Positions 1-9,966 of a stretch of 64,000 nucleotides of DNA are shown here, in pieces. Below the pieces are notes generated by a model. That model saw nothing but the letters and a program-made list of their open reading frames with translations. It did no database searches and was not told the origin of the DNA. How positions within the stretch are numbered: position 1 is the stretch's first letter; each line of letters begins with the position of its first letter. A program made the position numbers and the translations under genes. The stretch is from positions 69,802,265 through 69,866,264 of the forward strand of contig CM060890.1 of assembly GCA_030762935.1 (NCBI GenBank), in the 5' to 3' direction. This stretch comes from Hymenopus coronatus (Eukaryota; Arthropoda; Insecta; Mantodea; Hymenopodidae).

Positions 1-1746
1 TTTTGTTCACATGATTATTGTATTTGCCTTTGTTTGTATGCCAACCACTATAGATGTGTGAATGTCAACTTGTGATGAATTACAGCAACACTGGTAAGTA
101 TTAACAATTTAGTTTCATTATACAAAAACCATATACAAAACATTATGTCTTCTATTTATAACCATTTCAGGATTTCATTAAAATTTATCTGTACTGATAA
201 CTCATTAATGCTATGTAATCTAAGGTGTGTTTGTTTAATATTTCAGCATTTAATAGCTTTCGAGAGAGTGTTTCTGGAGATTTTCTACATTAATGTAAAT
301 AAGGAATATTATTGAATATTATGATAACCCTAAATCTATAAACAAAAAAATGTGTACTACTAATTTTGATTATTTAGATACAGGGTAACTTATGTTACAA
401 TTTTATTTCCTCTTGGAAAATCGTCATAGTTTCATACTGAAGGACAACTAAATTTCGTTGTGCTGAGTTGTAGAATATTGTTTAATTTTCCTTGTTACTT
501 AATACCTAGAGTGGAACTTAAAATATTCCTAGCAGTTGCAAGCCTATAACAAAATAGTAAAGTATGGTGGTAATAAATAACTTTGATAATCACTTAACAA
601 ATATTTAAAATTATATGCAAAATTGTGAGAGTTCAATTCCTGCTGTGTGATTTAATTCGTTTGTTTTGTCAGTAAAATATTAGTATGAAGTCCTGTAATT
701 TTATTTAATTTCGGTTCTGTGAAGAATGATTTCTTGGCTAATAATGTGTGATGCTCCCCTGCAATCCACAATTGGGAATTACTTGATGAGCGCATGTTTT
801 TTCCCAAATTTAGCCCTACCAGAAACGCACACTGGCATTGCCTTCTCGTTGTGGACTAAGTGGAGTCGTTGAATTACTTTGGTCCCTCTCTCGCTGCCCG
901 AGTCTTTGACTGTAAATCTTTCCACGGCGGGCCTGCTCAAAGAGAATAGTTCTAACTTTAGCCACGACTAGGCAGCATATCAGTAGAATAATGTAATATC
1001 TTTGATAACGGTGATATTGCCACGTCGTTATCGATGAAGTCATCCCATGGCGTCTGTTTCGTGTTGCTAGGTGAAAAATGTAGGAATGGATGAATTTGGT
1101 AGGTCGTTTATTTCAATGTTTGTTGAATGAGATGACTCCTCAGTAACGGATGAGGTTGGAACTTGGAGCTTCTGAATTAGATTTCCATTGCACTGGCTAC
1201 TCTGACTTTGGGGTTAATCCCTGGCTGGATTTATTTAAATAGTGCACTGCAAACTTAAGTCAATTAATGGCCCTTACCACCTTTCATGGTTAAAGGATAA
1301 CTGGGTGCGTCTATGGCGGTGGAGTTTGCTTTGAAGAACTCGCATCTGGTCTGTGCCAGGTCACAAGACAAACCTTATGACCGATATGGAAGATTCCGTT
1401 TGCATCAGGATGTCTGAGCCCGATGTTTCGGATCTAATCCCCCTCCGCGTCCTTCGTTTCACAACTTCCTCTCGGAGATTTCCAGGAGGTTTACTCTTTC
1501 CTGTGAGCTTGAGCACCGAAATCTTCCATGACTTCGCAATGAGTGCTTAAATGTTTATTAAGCTTATTCAGTTCTCATTTGTACATCGGCATAATTTTAA
1601 AGTAATACTAATCTTGGTGTAAAATAACCGAAATGGTTTTCATCCACATAATTAAACAATTTACTGTAAAAAATAGCACTCCGTGAAATTTAAATTTTTC
1701 TGGAAAGGTTATATTGAGTACCTAATTGATCACTGATAACTGTAGG
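1..1746. other. Intergenic DNA, no recognised feature
   Basis: AT-rich sequence with a somewhat more GC-balanced patch at about 766-1550. The open stretches there are 60-75 codons, show no motif I recognise and are not supported as genes. No repeat shared with the rest of the window was seen. Confidence 0.5.
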
Positions 1747-1985
1747 TGGTTGATTAAACTATGAAGCCCGGGACTTAAACTACTTAGGACATTGTAAATT
1801 GATATTGCGCTACCATCTAAAATTAATTTGAAATCTGCTTGATGTTTACTTATAACATTGCGAGGTAGTTCCATGATAGCTCAGTGGTTGGAGTATCCAA
1901 ATGGAGACCGGAAGATTGGTGCCTTAAATTCCGGCTGTAACAGTAAATCCATCTTTACACTCCTGTCCGGAACATGGCTTTGTTG
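1747..1985 (+). mobile_element. Diverged tRNA-module repeat (fold-back-T family fragment)
   Basis: The stretch TAGCTCAGTGGTTGGAG (about 1878-1894) matches a tRNA A-box region. It is followed by GGAGACCGG and a decayed B-box region near 1925-1940, then CTGTCC. The upstream part (ACTATGAAGCCCGGGACTTAAA, split here as ACTATGAAGC and CCGGGACTTAAA) matches the sequence upstream of the tRNA module at 6.0-6.2 kb, so this is the same family. Both ends are blurred and no target duplication was found. Confidence 0.6.
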
Positions 1986-2790
1986 GCTTATTCATTGCTT
2001 CTCAACTTCTACTGCAGCTATTCACCCTGTTTCCTCAGGTATCTGAGCCTAGGAGAACAGCCAAGTATTTTACACTAGGGTAGTACTGCGTTGGATAAAT
2101 CAAAATACTAAAATCAAAATAGCGTGAGTGGAAACATTTAGATCTCTGAAGGGGACCCATCAGTCATGATGATTTTCAATAAACTAAAGCTAATATAGAA
2201 ACCGTGTTTCAGTTGTACAAATTATTAATGCATGGTGTACATAACACAAATTAATTTCGTCTGCCGGTGGAGCTTCCTAATCGTTCTACAAAAATTAAGG
2301 AGGTATACTCGGGAGTTGATGGGTGATTTAAATAAGTGCTATCGAAATAAGTGCAAGTCTAAATAGGATTCGAAGTTCCTCAAAGATTATGCTCAATAAT
2401 CCGATTTCCGAACAATAGCCTATTAAAATCTTCCTTATGAATCCACGCTGCATTCTATAATTTGTAATTATAGACCAGAGCCAAAAAACAATGACTTAAA
2501 TGTAAAACCACTACTGCAAAGGAAGTTCAAAATTCTAAAGCGAATGATGAACTGTTCACAGGATTTGTTTAGGTATTACTACTTTATAAGACGTAATCAG
2601 CGCTGTCTTTGTGGAGATGGGTCGACAGATTGGATCGAGATTTACCAGCTCCATATTAACATATTAAGTGGGTCGTTTTAAAGTTGGAAAACTACCGCAC
2701 CTAGTGTCTAGAATAGTCCTGAGGAGTTGGTAAACGAAGGCGAAGTGCGACGTCTCCCCGCTCCATCTGCAGTATTTCACAAGACTTGCT
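1986..2790. other. Intergenic DNA, no recognised feature
   Basis: AT-rich sequence. I see no repeat copy, RNA gene or convincing reading frame here. Confidence 0.5.
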
Positions 2791-3085
2791 CACATGTGTA
2801 TATATACATGTGTGTGTATATACATGTGTGTGTATATATATATACATGTGTGTGTATACATATACATGTGTGTGTGTACATATACATGTGTGTGTGTACA
2901 TATACATGTGTGTGTGTACATATACATGTGTGTGTGTACATATACATGTGTGTGTATACATATACATGTGTGTGTACATATACATGTGTATACATACATA
3001 TACATGTGTGTGTACATATACATGTGTGTGTGTATACATATACATATACATGTGTGTGTATACATATACATATACATGTGTGTAT
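2791..3085. repeat. 18-bp minisatellite of TATACATGTGTGTGTACA type
   Basis: Tandem array of variants of an 18-bp unit, almost exact between about 2860 and 2960 and shorter or longer elsewhere. The unit length is a multiple of three and lacks stops, so several frames on both strands stay open and give low-complexity Tyr/Thr/Cys/Val/His peptides. These frames are artefacts of the repeat, not genes. Confidence 0.95.
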
Positions 3086-4551
3086 CGGCTAGCAACATTT
3101 GGGAAAGTTTAAGCCGTGTTCCTTGTTGTCTTAAATAATTTGTCATGTAATTAGTTCCAATTATATAACTGCAGAGGGGCATCTATTACATGAAAACATA
3201 GTTGAAAGTTATGGCATAAATGTTTCCGCACTGATATTTCTGTCAAAGTAACATCGCTGACTATCCATTATCAGTTGTTAAGGCTAGGCTGGAGTGGCAA
3301 GGAAGGCCTGGTTCAGAAACTTTGTACTAAGTAGTTCTGTTTCATAAAAGAACCCATACCGAGGGAATGAAATAAGTAATTAAAAACAATGGGTGTTTAT
3401 TGCTGCTTATAAAAGTTAATAGAAATAGAAAGTACTCAATGAACTAAAGATTAGAGACTGTTCGCGCGAACGGAAGAAATGTAAATTGAATTATCTTTGT
3501 AAACATTTACATATTTACTATTCACATGATATAACATATAGTCTGAAATTCCAAGCCTTCGCGTAGTTCTGTAAACAATAATTATTCCACTTTCAATGGC
3601 TTCCTAAGCCGGTTGCAACTAGATACAATTTCGGAATTTTTCTTGCCCTAGACTTGTGATCTTACATGGGGTCATGTTGTGTTTAGAGTCATGTCTACTC
3701 CTCCCCCCTGACTTTGTAATCAAAGTTTCGGCGTTTTCTAGCGTTCTCGTACCAACGACTCCAGTAGATGCAGAGAGTTGCATTCGTCATCAAGTGATTC
3801 TCCGTGAAGAAATACAGGTTAATAAGCTAATAACTGGTAAAGGAAGATGAATCAAAAGTTATAATAGTAATTTCTTGAAGACAACTCCAGTAAATGTCCT
3901 AGTATGCGTGCTAACATGAGTTTAGTTCAACGTATGTTGCAATACTTCACGAATCCTACACTTGGCTTCATTTTTTTAATAGAAAAGCTGCGTACATCTC
4001 TATAAAAATTGCACTTTAAAAGATGAGGCGACTGGACGAACGAAATCATGTTGCCATTCTTCGTAATGTGACCCCATACAAAGTCGGGATGTAAAAATAT
4101 CTGAATATTCCAACTGTGTGATTTGCTGTGGCTCTGAACCTGTGGAAACTTTCAAAGGATAATTTTGAGTTTCATTGACGAGATAGTGTTTATTTGTTTA
4201 CTTCAATCTATACTGCCGTTTTGCAATATACATACATTGTAATGGACATTTAAAAATACAAATCATAAAGAAAACGAAAGAATAAATCAATACAAGTGAC
4301 AGGAATCATGCTGATATCCACTGGGGAATTCACAGTAACTGCGCGGCCGGCATGGTCTTAAAAAAAATATGGACCAATTATCTCGATCGGTGACGCAGCG
4401 TATCACAGTCCACTTATTTATTGTACAATTATTGCTGGAAGAGGAATCGAAGATTCTCTGAGAAAGCTTTGTTTATGTCAATAAAATGTGCTTCTTTATA
4501 TTCACAGACTGCTTAATATATTGTCTCCTTAACATTTTTATAAATGAAAAA
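3086..4551. other. Intergenic DNA, no recognised feature
   Basis: AT-rich, apparently single-copy sequence within this window. A 64-codon open stretch at 3656-3850 has no recognisable motif. Confidence 0.5.
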
Positions 4552-5345
4552 AATCTGATATATTCCATTCACATAACTTTCTCTGGCTGTTCCATATATA
4601 AACTAATCTTACAAAAGATTATTATTTTATTTGTATCATGATAGTTGAGATAAATTTTAGTAGAAATGGTCTTATTATTTGCTTTCTAGTAAGTAGAAGG
4701 AAAATAAGGGAATACACATTAGAATAAAGTGATAGTAAAATCTTTGAAAAACCCATTTTTGCCTCAATGAAACAATTCAGGTTCGGTTCGCTTTGGTGGT
4801 CCTTTTGAGATAAGTTGAGTAGTTCAAAATGTAAACCAATAACAAGCAGTATCTCGAAAACAAGCAGTATTTCAACTCTACAACCAAATGTATATGTCAG
4901 GTTGTTTAAATAGATGTTTTAATATTTTAGTCTGCTTCTTACGGTTTAACCGTTAAGCAGAATTTTACAAAACTCGTCCAGAATTAAGAGGATATTCCTA
5001 GGAAATTCAAGATATACATTTTATTAACATATAACTAACTTCAATATTCGAAATCAAAATTTTGGAAACTTTTCTCAAGTAAGGGTAGTTGTGGGGAGGG
5101 GGCGGGATGTCCTTGAACATCTTCGTGTCGTATCCCTAGAAAATAATGAGCTTCAAATACCAAGTTTGGCACTTCATGGACTTTTCGTTTTACAACTATG
5201 TTGCACACACACACCTTTCTCTAAAACTGCTTATTTTTATCTCAGTGGTCCTTAAAACATATATTTCCGGTGAAATCTCGACGTTGAATTTTTGAGTGAA
5301 ATATAATGCCGTATCTAGCGACTATGTACAGTGTATGCACATACG
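4552..5345 (-). repeat. Rep-A copy, diverged, near full length
   Basis: Begins with the Rep-A end (AATCTGATATATTCCATTCA) and runs through the family landmarks in reverse. These include the GGTTTAACCGTTAAGCAG box, the frame of CTTCGTGTCG, a short (CA)n near 5203, and the ATTTCCGGTGAAATCTCG box. It ends at a decayed palindrome (GCGACTATGTACAGTGTATG, about 5318-5337). Confidence 0.85.
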
Positions 5346-5881
5346 GAATGGAGTTTGATACCGGAAGAAATATCTGTCTAAAGTGCGGCAAGATAAGTAT
5401 AATGAAACACGATATCACACACATACATTATTAGTATACGTATACATACAGTGTGAGCATGGGGAAAACACGAACATTTAACAGTTTCACAAAAGGATAT
5501 GCTACTCGTTTAAGTTGGTAGCACTCCTGAGCCGATAAAGGGAACAGACCGAAAACTTTCCATATAGAATTTTTGCAAATTCAGGTGCTTTAAATAAAAT
5601 CGTCATGTTTTTCATACATGGACAGAGATTAAAAATGAATTACAGCTATATTCTAATCGGATAAATACATTTTTGCATTCTATTTGAAATGAAAACCAAC
5701 GAAAATGAGTTAGAAAATGAATTCAGCTAATAACCGAAAGAATAAATCAGGTGGTAAGGCACCCAAGAAAAGCTGCGTAGAATATGCGCTTGGAATACCC
5801 AAAACTCCAATATTAAAGCAGGAGGGTTCGCGGAAGAATTAGCTTTACTCCCGTCATTTTTCTCATGGCACTAAACAGAAA
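5346..5881. other. Intergenic DNA, no recognised feature
   Basis: AT-rich sequence between two minus-strand Rep-A copies. No gene or repeat landmark was recognised. Confidence 0.5.
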
Positions 5882-6945
5882 AAGGATGGTGTGTTCCATT
5901 CACATGACTTTCTATTCACTATTCTCAACATTTATCTACTTCATGCTAATGGAGATTAACATTAGCAGAAATGGTCTTGATTTAACTGTTTCTTCACTCG
6001 GCCTGTGTGAAAAAACAATTAAATCAATACTAATTGACCATAATAGTTGCTATACTATGAACCCTGGGATTTAAAATACTTGCAACATTGCAAGTTGCCA
6101 TTGCGGTACGCCACCTCAAAATAATTTGAGATCACCTTGTGATTTGCCAGGAAACATACAAATCAGTAAAGTTGAGAAATGTAATGCTATGCGGGCATGT
6201 TGTCATGGTAGCTCAACCGGCTAGAGACTGATAGATCCGTGGCTCAAATTTCGGCTAAAGCATTGAATCTTTCAGTCTGTCTACCTATCCAGAATTGGTC
6301 TCATTAACTGCTGTCTTATAAGTAGAAGGGAAACAAGGGATTCACTAGACTAAAGCAATAGTCAAATGTTTTAAAAGCAGTATGTCGTGTTGTTGAAATC
6401 CGTTTCTTTGCATAAATTTTAATACGAGAAATTTTTAAATATTTAAAACCGTAACCAGTAACAAGAAATATCTCTAAAATGGTCAACTCTACGAAAAAGG
6501 TGTATATGCCATAAATTGGATATAAATTTTGGTACAGTAAGTTTTGTGTATCTATTATGGTTTACCAGTTATGCAAAATTAAGTAAAATGCATTCAGAAT
6601 GAAGGGCCCTTAAGAGACTATTCCTAGGAAATTAAAAAAATAACTTTTATTTCGTATGCAAATATCTTTAATGTACAGTATTTTAATCAGAATCATTACA
6701 GACATTTTTGAGAAAATCAAAATTTTCGATCAATTTTTCCATGTAAATACAAAGTTCAGTATTTTACTGACTTTTCATTTTTGAGTTATCGTATCCGCGA
6801 ACACACAAACAGACCTTTATCTAAAATGTTTTTTTTTATGTATCAGGGACATTAAATTTTATATTTCGGTGTAATCTCGATATAGGACTTTTTGTGGAGT
6901 AATATGCCTTCACTGCCTGCGTACCATGTACTATGTGGAGAAACT
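5882..6945 (-). repeat. Rep-A copy split by a tRNA-module element
   Basis: Rep-A in reverse: the terminal box GTGTTCCATTCACATGACTT at about 5891, then the GAGATTAACATTAGCAGAAA box. The copy is broken at 5989-6289 by an unrelated tRNA-bearing element. It resumes with the TATAAGTAGAAGGGAAACAA box and ends near GTACCATGTACTATGTGGAG at about 6921-6940. Confidence 0.85.
5989..6289 (-). mobile_element. Single-arm fold-back-T element (tRNA-like) inserted in Rep-A
   Basis: About 301 bp flanked by imperfect 21-23-bp duplications of Rep-A sequence: 5966-5988 (CAGAAATGGTCTT..AACTG) and 6290-6310 (CCAGAATTGGTCTCATTAACTG minus one base). A tRNA-like module reads on the plus strand: GTAGCTCAACCGGCTAGAGA (about 6210) and a B-box-like GGCTCAAATTTCGGC (about 6241). 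One end reads CTACCTATCC. The other reads TTTCTTCACTCGGCCTGTGTG followed by AAAAAAC, itself nearly palindromic. The minus orientation is assigned by analogy with the fold-back copies, where the GTGTGAAAAAA side is the tail. True transcription polarity is uncertain. Confidence 0.7.
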
Positions 6946-7142
6946 GAAATCTCCGCATTTGCCAGAGGTAACTTTTCTGAGTCTGTGGAAGAAAATTGTA
7001 AACAGTCTTGCTTGTTTGTAATGCTGAATCAAACCCAAAGCATGTTCAGGCGTGCTTTATGTTCAATATTAGGTTTTTACTAGAAACAAGCGAAATCGGA
7101 GGCGATAATCTTGAGTTGGCGGGGCAGCCGCGGCTTATGCCG

Positions 7143-7187
7143 TGCGTGTGTGTGTGTGTGTGTGTGGGTGGGTGGGTGTGTGTGTGA
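7143..7187. repeat. (TG)n / (GTGG)n microsatellite
   Basis: Alternating TG tract with an internal GGGTGGGTGGG interruption. Confidence 0.95.
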
Positions 7188-7204
7188 AGAGGGGAAGAAC
7201 TGTG

Positions 7205-7615
7205 TATATAACATAATTTGATTTTTTTCACACACGCTGTGTGTAGGACAGGAGTTGGATAGGTAGAATCAGACTGAAAAATTCAATGGCACTGCCGGGA
7301 TTTGAATGATTTGAATGGCTACTTAGAATGTTAGGGTGCATAGTATAGCTAACTATTATGATCAAATATTCATTATTTAACTGTTTTTTACACAAGCCGT
7401 GTGTAGGACAGGAGTTGTATAGCAGCTTCATGTGAGATCACCTTGTGGTTTACCGGGAAACATGCGAGTCAGTTGAGAGATTCAATGATATGCTGGCATG
7501 TTGCCATGGAAGCTCAGTGGTAGAGCAAACGACTAGAGACCGGCAGATCCGTGGTTCAAATCCTGGCTATGGCATTGAACCTTTCAATCTGACTCGACCT
7601 ATATAACATAATTTG
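7205..7615 (-). mobile_element. Fold-back-T element, two facing tRNA-like modules, with 16-bp target duplication
   Basis: The 16-bp direct repeat TATATAACATAATTTG occurs at 7205-7220 and 7600-7615 and bounds a 379-bp insert. The right arm (plus sense) holds an A-box-like AGCTCAGTGGTAGAGC (about 7512) and a B-box-like GGTTCAAATCC (about 7552), then GGCATTGAA. The left arm holds the same 3' part in reverse (CAGACTGAAAAATTCAATGG, CCGGGATTTGAA). A tail-type piece CACACAAGCCGTGTGTAGGA recurs at about 7390. The minus-strand end is GTGTGAAAAAAAT, an A-rich tail. Anticodon and acceptor structure is degraded, so it is not a functional tRNA gene. Confidence 0.85.
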
Positions 7616-7880
7616 TGACCGAAATAAATGAAAAACAGTAGGAATACCATATTTTCTACCTGAAGATGTGTTTTCACTTTGCTGAGTCGTATCGAAGAGA
7701 ATTTCTGTTTATAGTTTTTTTAAATGAATACAAGCAAAAGACAGTGGCCGCTCGCAGTGGAGGATAGTCAAATATCCGCAATATGCAATTTACAAATCTA
7801 GCAGAAACATTTTTCTTAAGTACATTTACTTGTAGTGTAGACCAATGCGTCGGTCCTTCATGCTAGCATATCGCTTGATG

Positions 7881-8205
7881 AACATCGTACTATGGGCATT
7901 TAATTGTCTTCTCACAGAAACCGTGTGCACGATGTTGGATAGGTAGAGTCAGACTGAAAAACTCAATGCCATAGCCGGGATTTCAACCAAGGATCTCCGG
8001 GTGCTCTACCACTGAGCTACCATGGTAACATGCGGGAAGACACCAAACATACGAGTCAGTTGAGAAGTTTGATTCCGTACCGGCATGTTGCCAAGTTAGC
8101 TCAGTGGTAGAGCAACCGGCTAGAGACTGGGAGATATGTGGTTCAAATCCCGGCTATGGCATTGAATTTTTCAGTCTGACTCTACCTAGCCAACATCGTA
8201 CTATG
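7881..8205 (-). mobile_element. Fold-back-T element with head-to-head tRNA-like arms
   Basis: A perfect 14-bp direct repeat (AACATCGTACTATG) lies at 7881-7894 and 8192-8205 around a 297-bp insert. The left arm, about 7925-8030, is a reverse tRNA-like module (CCGGGATTTCAACC, GCTCTACCACTGAGCTACCA). The right arm, about 8085-8190, is the forward module (TTAGCTCAGTGGTAGAGCAA, GTGGTTCAAATCCCGGCTAT). The arms match over the tRNA part and the CATTGA/TTCAGTCTGAC/TCTACC flank. The spacer contains ACATACGAGTCAGTTGAGAA, shared with the copies at 7.45 and 54.97 kb. Confidence 0.88.
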
Positions 8206-9440
8206 TCCCTGTTTTTCCTGTATGAAGAAGTTCGCGTTCAATCGACGCGATCGCTAAAGCATTGTGTTCCTAAAGTAAGACTTCACTCTCTTCAAGCAAG
8301 AGAAGCTTCTCTCGACTGCAAATTGCGGAAGTATTATACAGCTAAGGCAGCCAGTCTGTAAGCTTCCAGCATCACACTTTGAATTTTACTTTGCAGAAAC
8401 AGTTTTATAATGCGAGTTATACTTCGAGACTAACAGTTCATCGGAGTACACAACGGAATATAGCTCTTTTCTCAATATTGAATAGTCAAGATACATGGCG
8501 TAATAATTTTGTAATGTAATGTAATTAGCTCCTTGGCAGGAAAAATGTCTAAAGGCAAAATATTATTTCACTATGTAATTCAGTAATTATTAGGACCTAA
8601 ATTGTGTATTTCTTTTAATAGGTACTTATAAAAGGAATTTCACTTCTAATTCTCCGTTTCTCCAAAATACACGATTGCTATTGCCGCACATTTTTTTTTC
8701 GCACACAAACTTCTCGCAAATTTACTGTCTGCCGGTCTTGATGTACAGTACATGCATGTGTAATAGCATGTTCCTTAATGCTTACTATCTGGCGCCAAAT
8801 ACTTGGAACTATGATCGTGGCATTAGAAGGCAGGCTAACTTAGGATTTGCCTGCCCTTCGCAGGAAAGTGTTACTTGCCTTTTCATAGCTCAAGTATCTA
8901 GCGCATCTTAGTTTAAAAGATTGATCTTTCTTTCCATAAGAAAGCGGACTTGCCGAATATTCAGAATCCTATCATTTAAATACCTCTAATTATATGGAAT
9001 GTAATATTACATATGGATGTTTTTTTAAGTGAAAACTTTTCATTTATCTGCTAAACTTCTACATTTCGTTACGAGTATTACTAAAGTTTTAAACATATAT
9101 TTGAAACCATCAGGGTACGTTTAGGCTACCCCCTACACTTTGTGAAAGGGAGGTACAGTGAATAAAAACACCACCATGAAGAATTTTGTGGATTTTTGTT
9201 CAGTGGTGAGATTGACTGTTCGTCTATGCCGTTCTAGTATATTCTTGGTCGTGATAGCCTCTTTTTCAAGATAGAACCTGATTTAAAATTTTCATTCGGC
9301 GTCTTCATAGTGTGCTTCAGCTTTTACTACAGTTCTTGGAATTATTTATCGATGAAATGTATACCATATGCCTCAACTGCCCTATGTTTAAAGTGTATAG
9401 ACGTCCCTTAAAAGAGTTACAGAGCTCAACAAGAAATTTT
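8206..9440. other. Intergenic DNA, no recognised feature
   Basis: Open stretches of 78-85 codons at 8104-8361 (partly inside the fold-back element) and 8675-8911 carry no motif I recognise. No repeat family member was seen. Confidence 0.5.
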
Positions 9441-9775
9441 CAAGTTAAATCCGGTAAGTGAGGAATGGGTTGAGTGACTTTCGGTTTAGCCCTCTTGCTT
9501 ATCAGCGGTAACGGTGAGTGTGTAGCGTCTTTAAGAGTAAATTTGTTGATGGATGTCTACGAAACATTTTGAAAATTACATGGCCAAGTGTAATCTCAAA
9601 CTGAGGAATAGTTCAAGTTAAACCGGTAAGTGGGGAATGAGTTGAGTAACTTTCGGTTTACCACACTTGCTTATCAGCGGAGGCGGTAAGTGTGTTGCGC
9701 CCATTGAGAGGGATAGATGTCTGCGAAGAATTTTGAAAATTAGATGACCAAATGTAATCTCAAACTCAGAACTAT
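9441..9775. repeat. Two-copy tandem duplication, period about 173 bp
   Basis: CAAGTTAAATCCGGTAAGTG at 9441 recurs as CAAGTTAAACCGGTAAGTGG at about 9614. The following landmarks (GAGT..CTTTCGGTTTA, TTGCTTATCAGCGG, AATCTCAAACT) repeat in the same order. The second copy has a short internal deletion. Confidence 0.9.
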
Positions 9776-9812
9776 GGAAGTTTAAAAACCAACATGAAAT
9801 ACAATACAAATT

Positions 9813-9966
9813 AAAAGACAAATGTGGAAGTGAATAGGACATACACTAACAAAAGAAGATGGGGCAGTAGAGAGAATGGCTATGGACAGAAATCATCAGG
9901 GTAGAAGAGGAACATCTAAAAAATACACGGAACAGAAGGGAGAGCTTGGAGTAAGTGAAGAGGTTT
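9813..9966 (+). pseudogene. RTE-like LINE reverse transcriptase C-terminus, decayed
   Basis: Translation from about 9816 gives RQMWK, a stop, then IGHTLTKEDGAVERMAMDRN, HQG, RRGTSKKYTEQKGELG and VSEEVCYK before a stop. This resembles the conserved C-terminal end of RTE/BovB-like non-LTR polyproteins, where a W.WIGH.L pattern precedes a region rich in RGRP-type residues and a Trp/Glu-rich helix. The in-frame stop and eroded RGRP motif show it is dead. Only about 50 codons remain, so clade assignment is an inference from the end motif. No 3' tail or target duplication was found, and the fragment directly follows the 173-bp duplication. Confidence 0.62.

Noticed and set aside
2791..3085. CRISPR-like array of short direct repeats
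   Set aside because: There are no unique spacers: the units are contiguous variants of one 18-bp minisatellite in eukaryotic DNA.
2701..3182. Several overlapping open frames of 70-130 codons on both strands
   Set aside because: They are produced by the stop-free 18-bp minisatellite and encode only low-complexity Tyr/Thr/Cys/Val/His repeats.
7498..7580. A functional tRNA gene
   Set aside because: A- and B-box sequences are present but acceptor and anticodon stems do not pair properly. The segment lies in a transposed unit with target duplications and has sister copies nearby.
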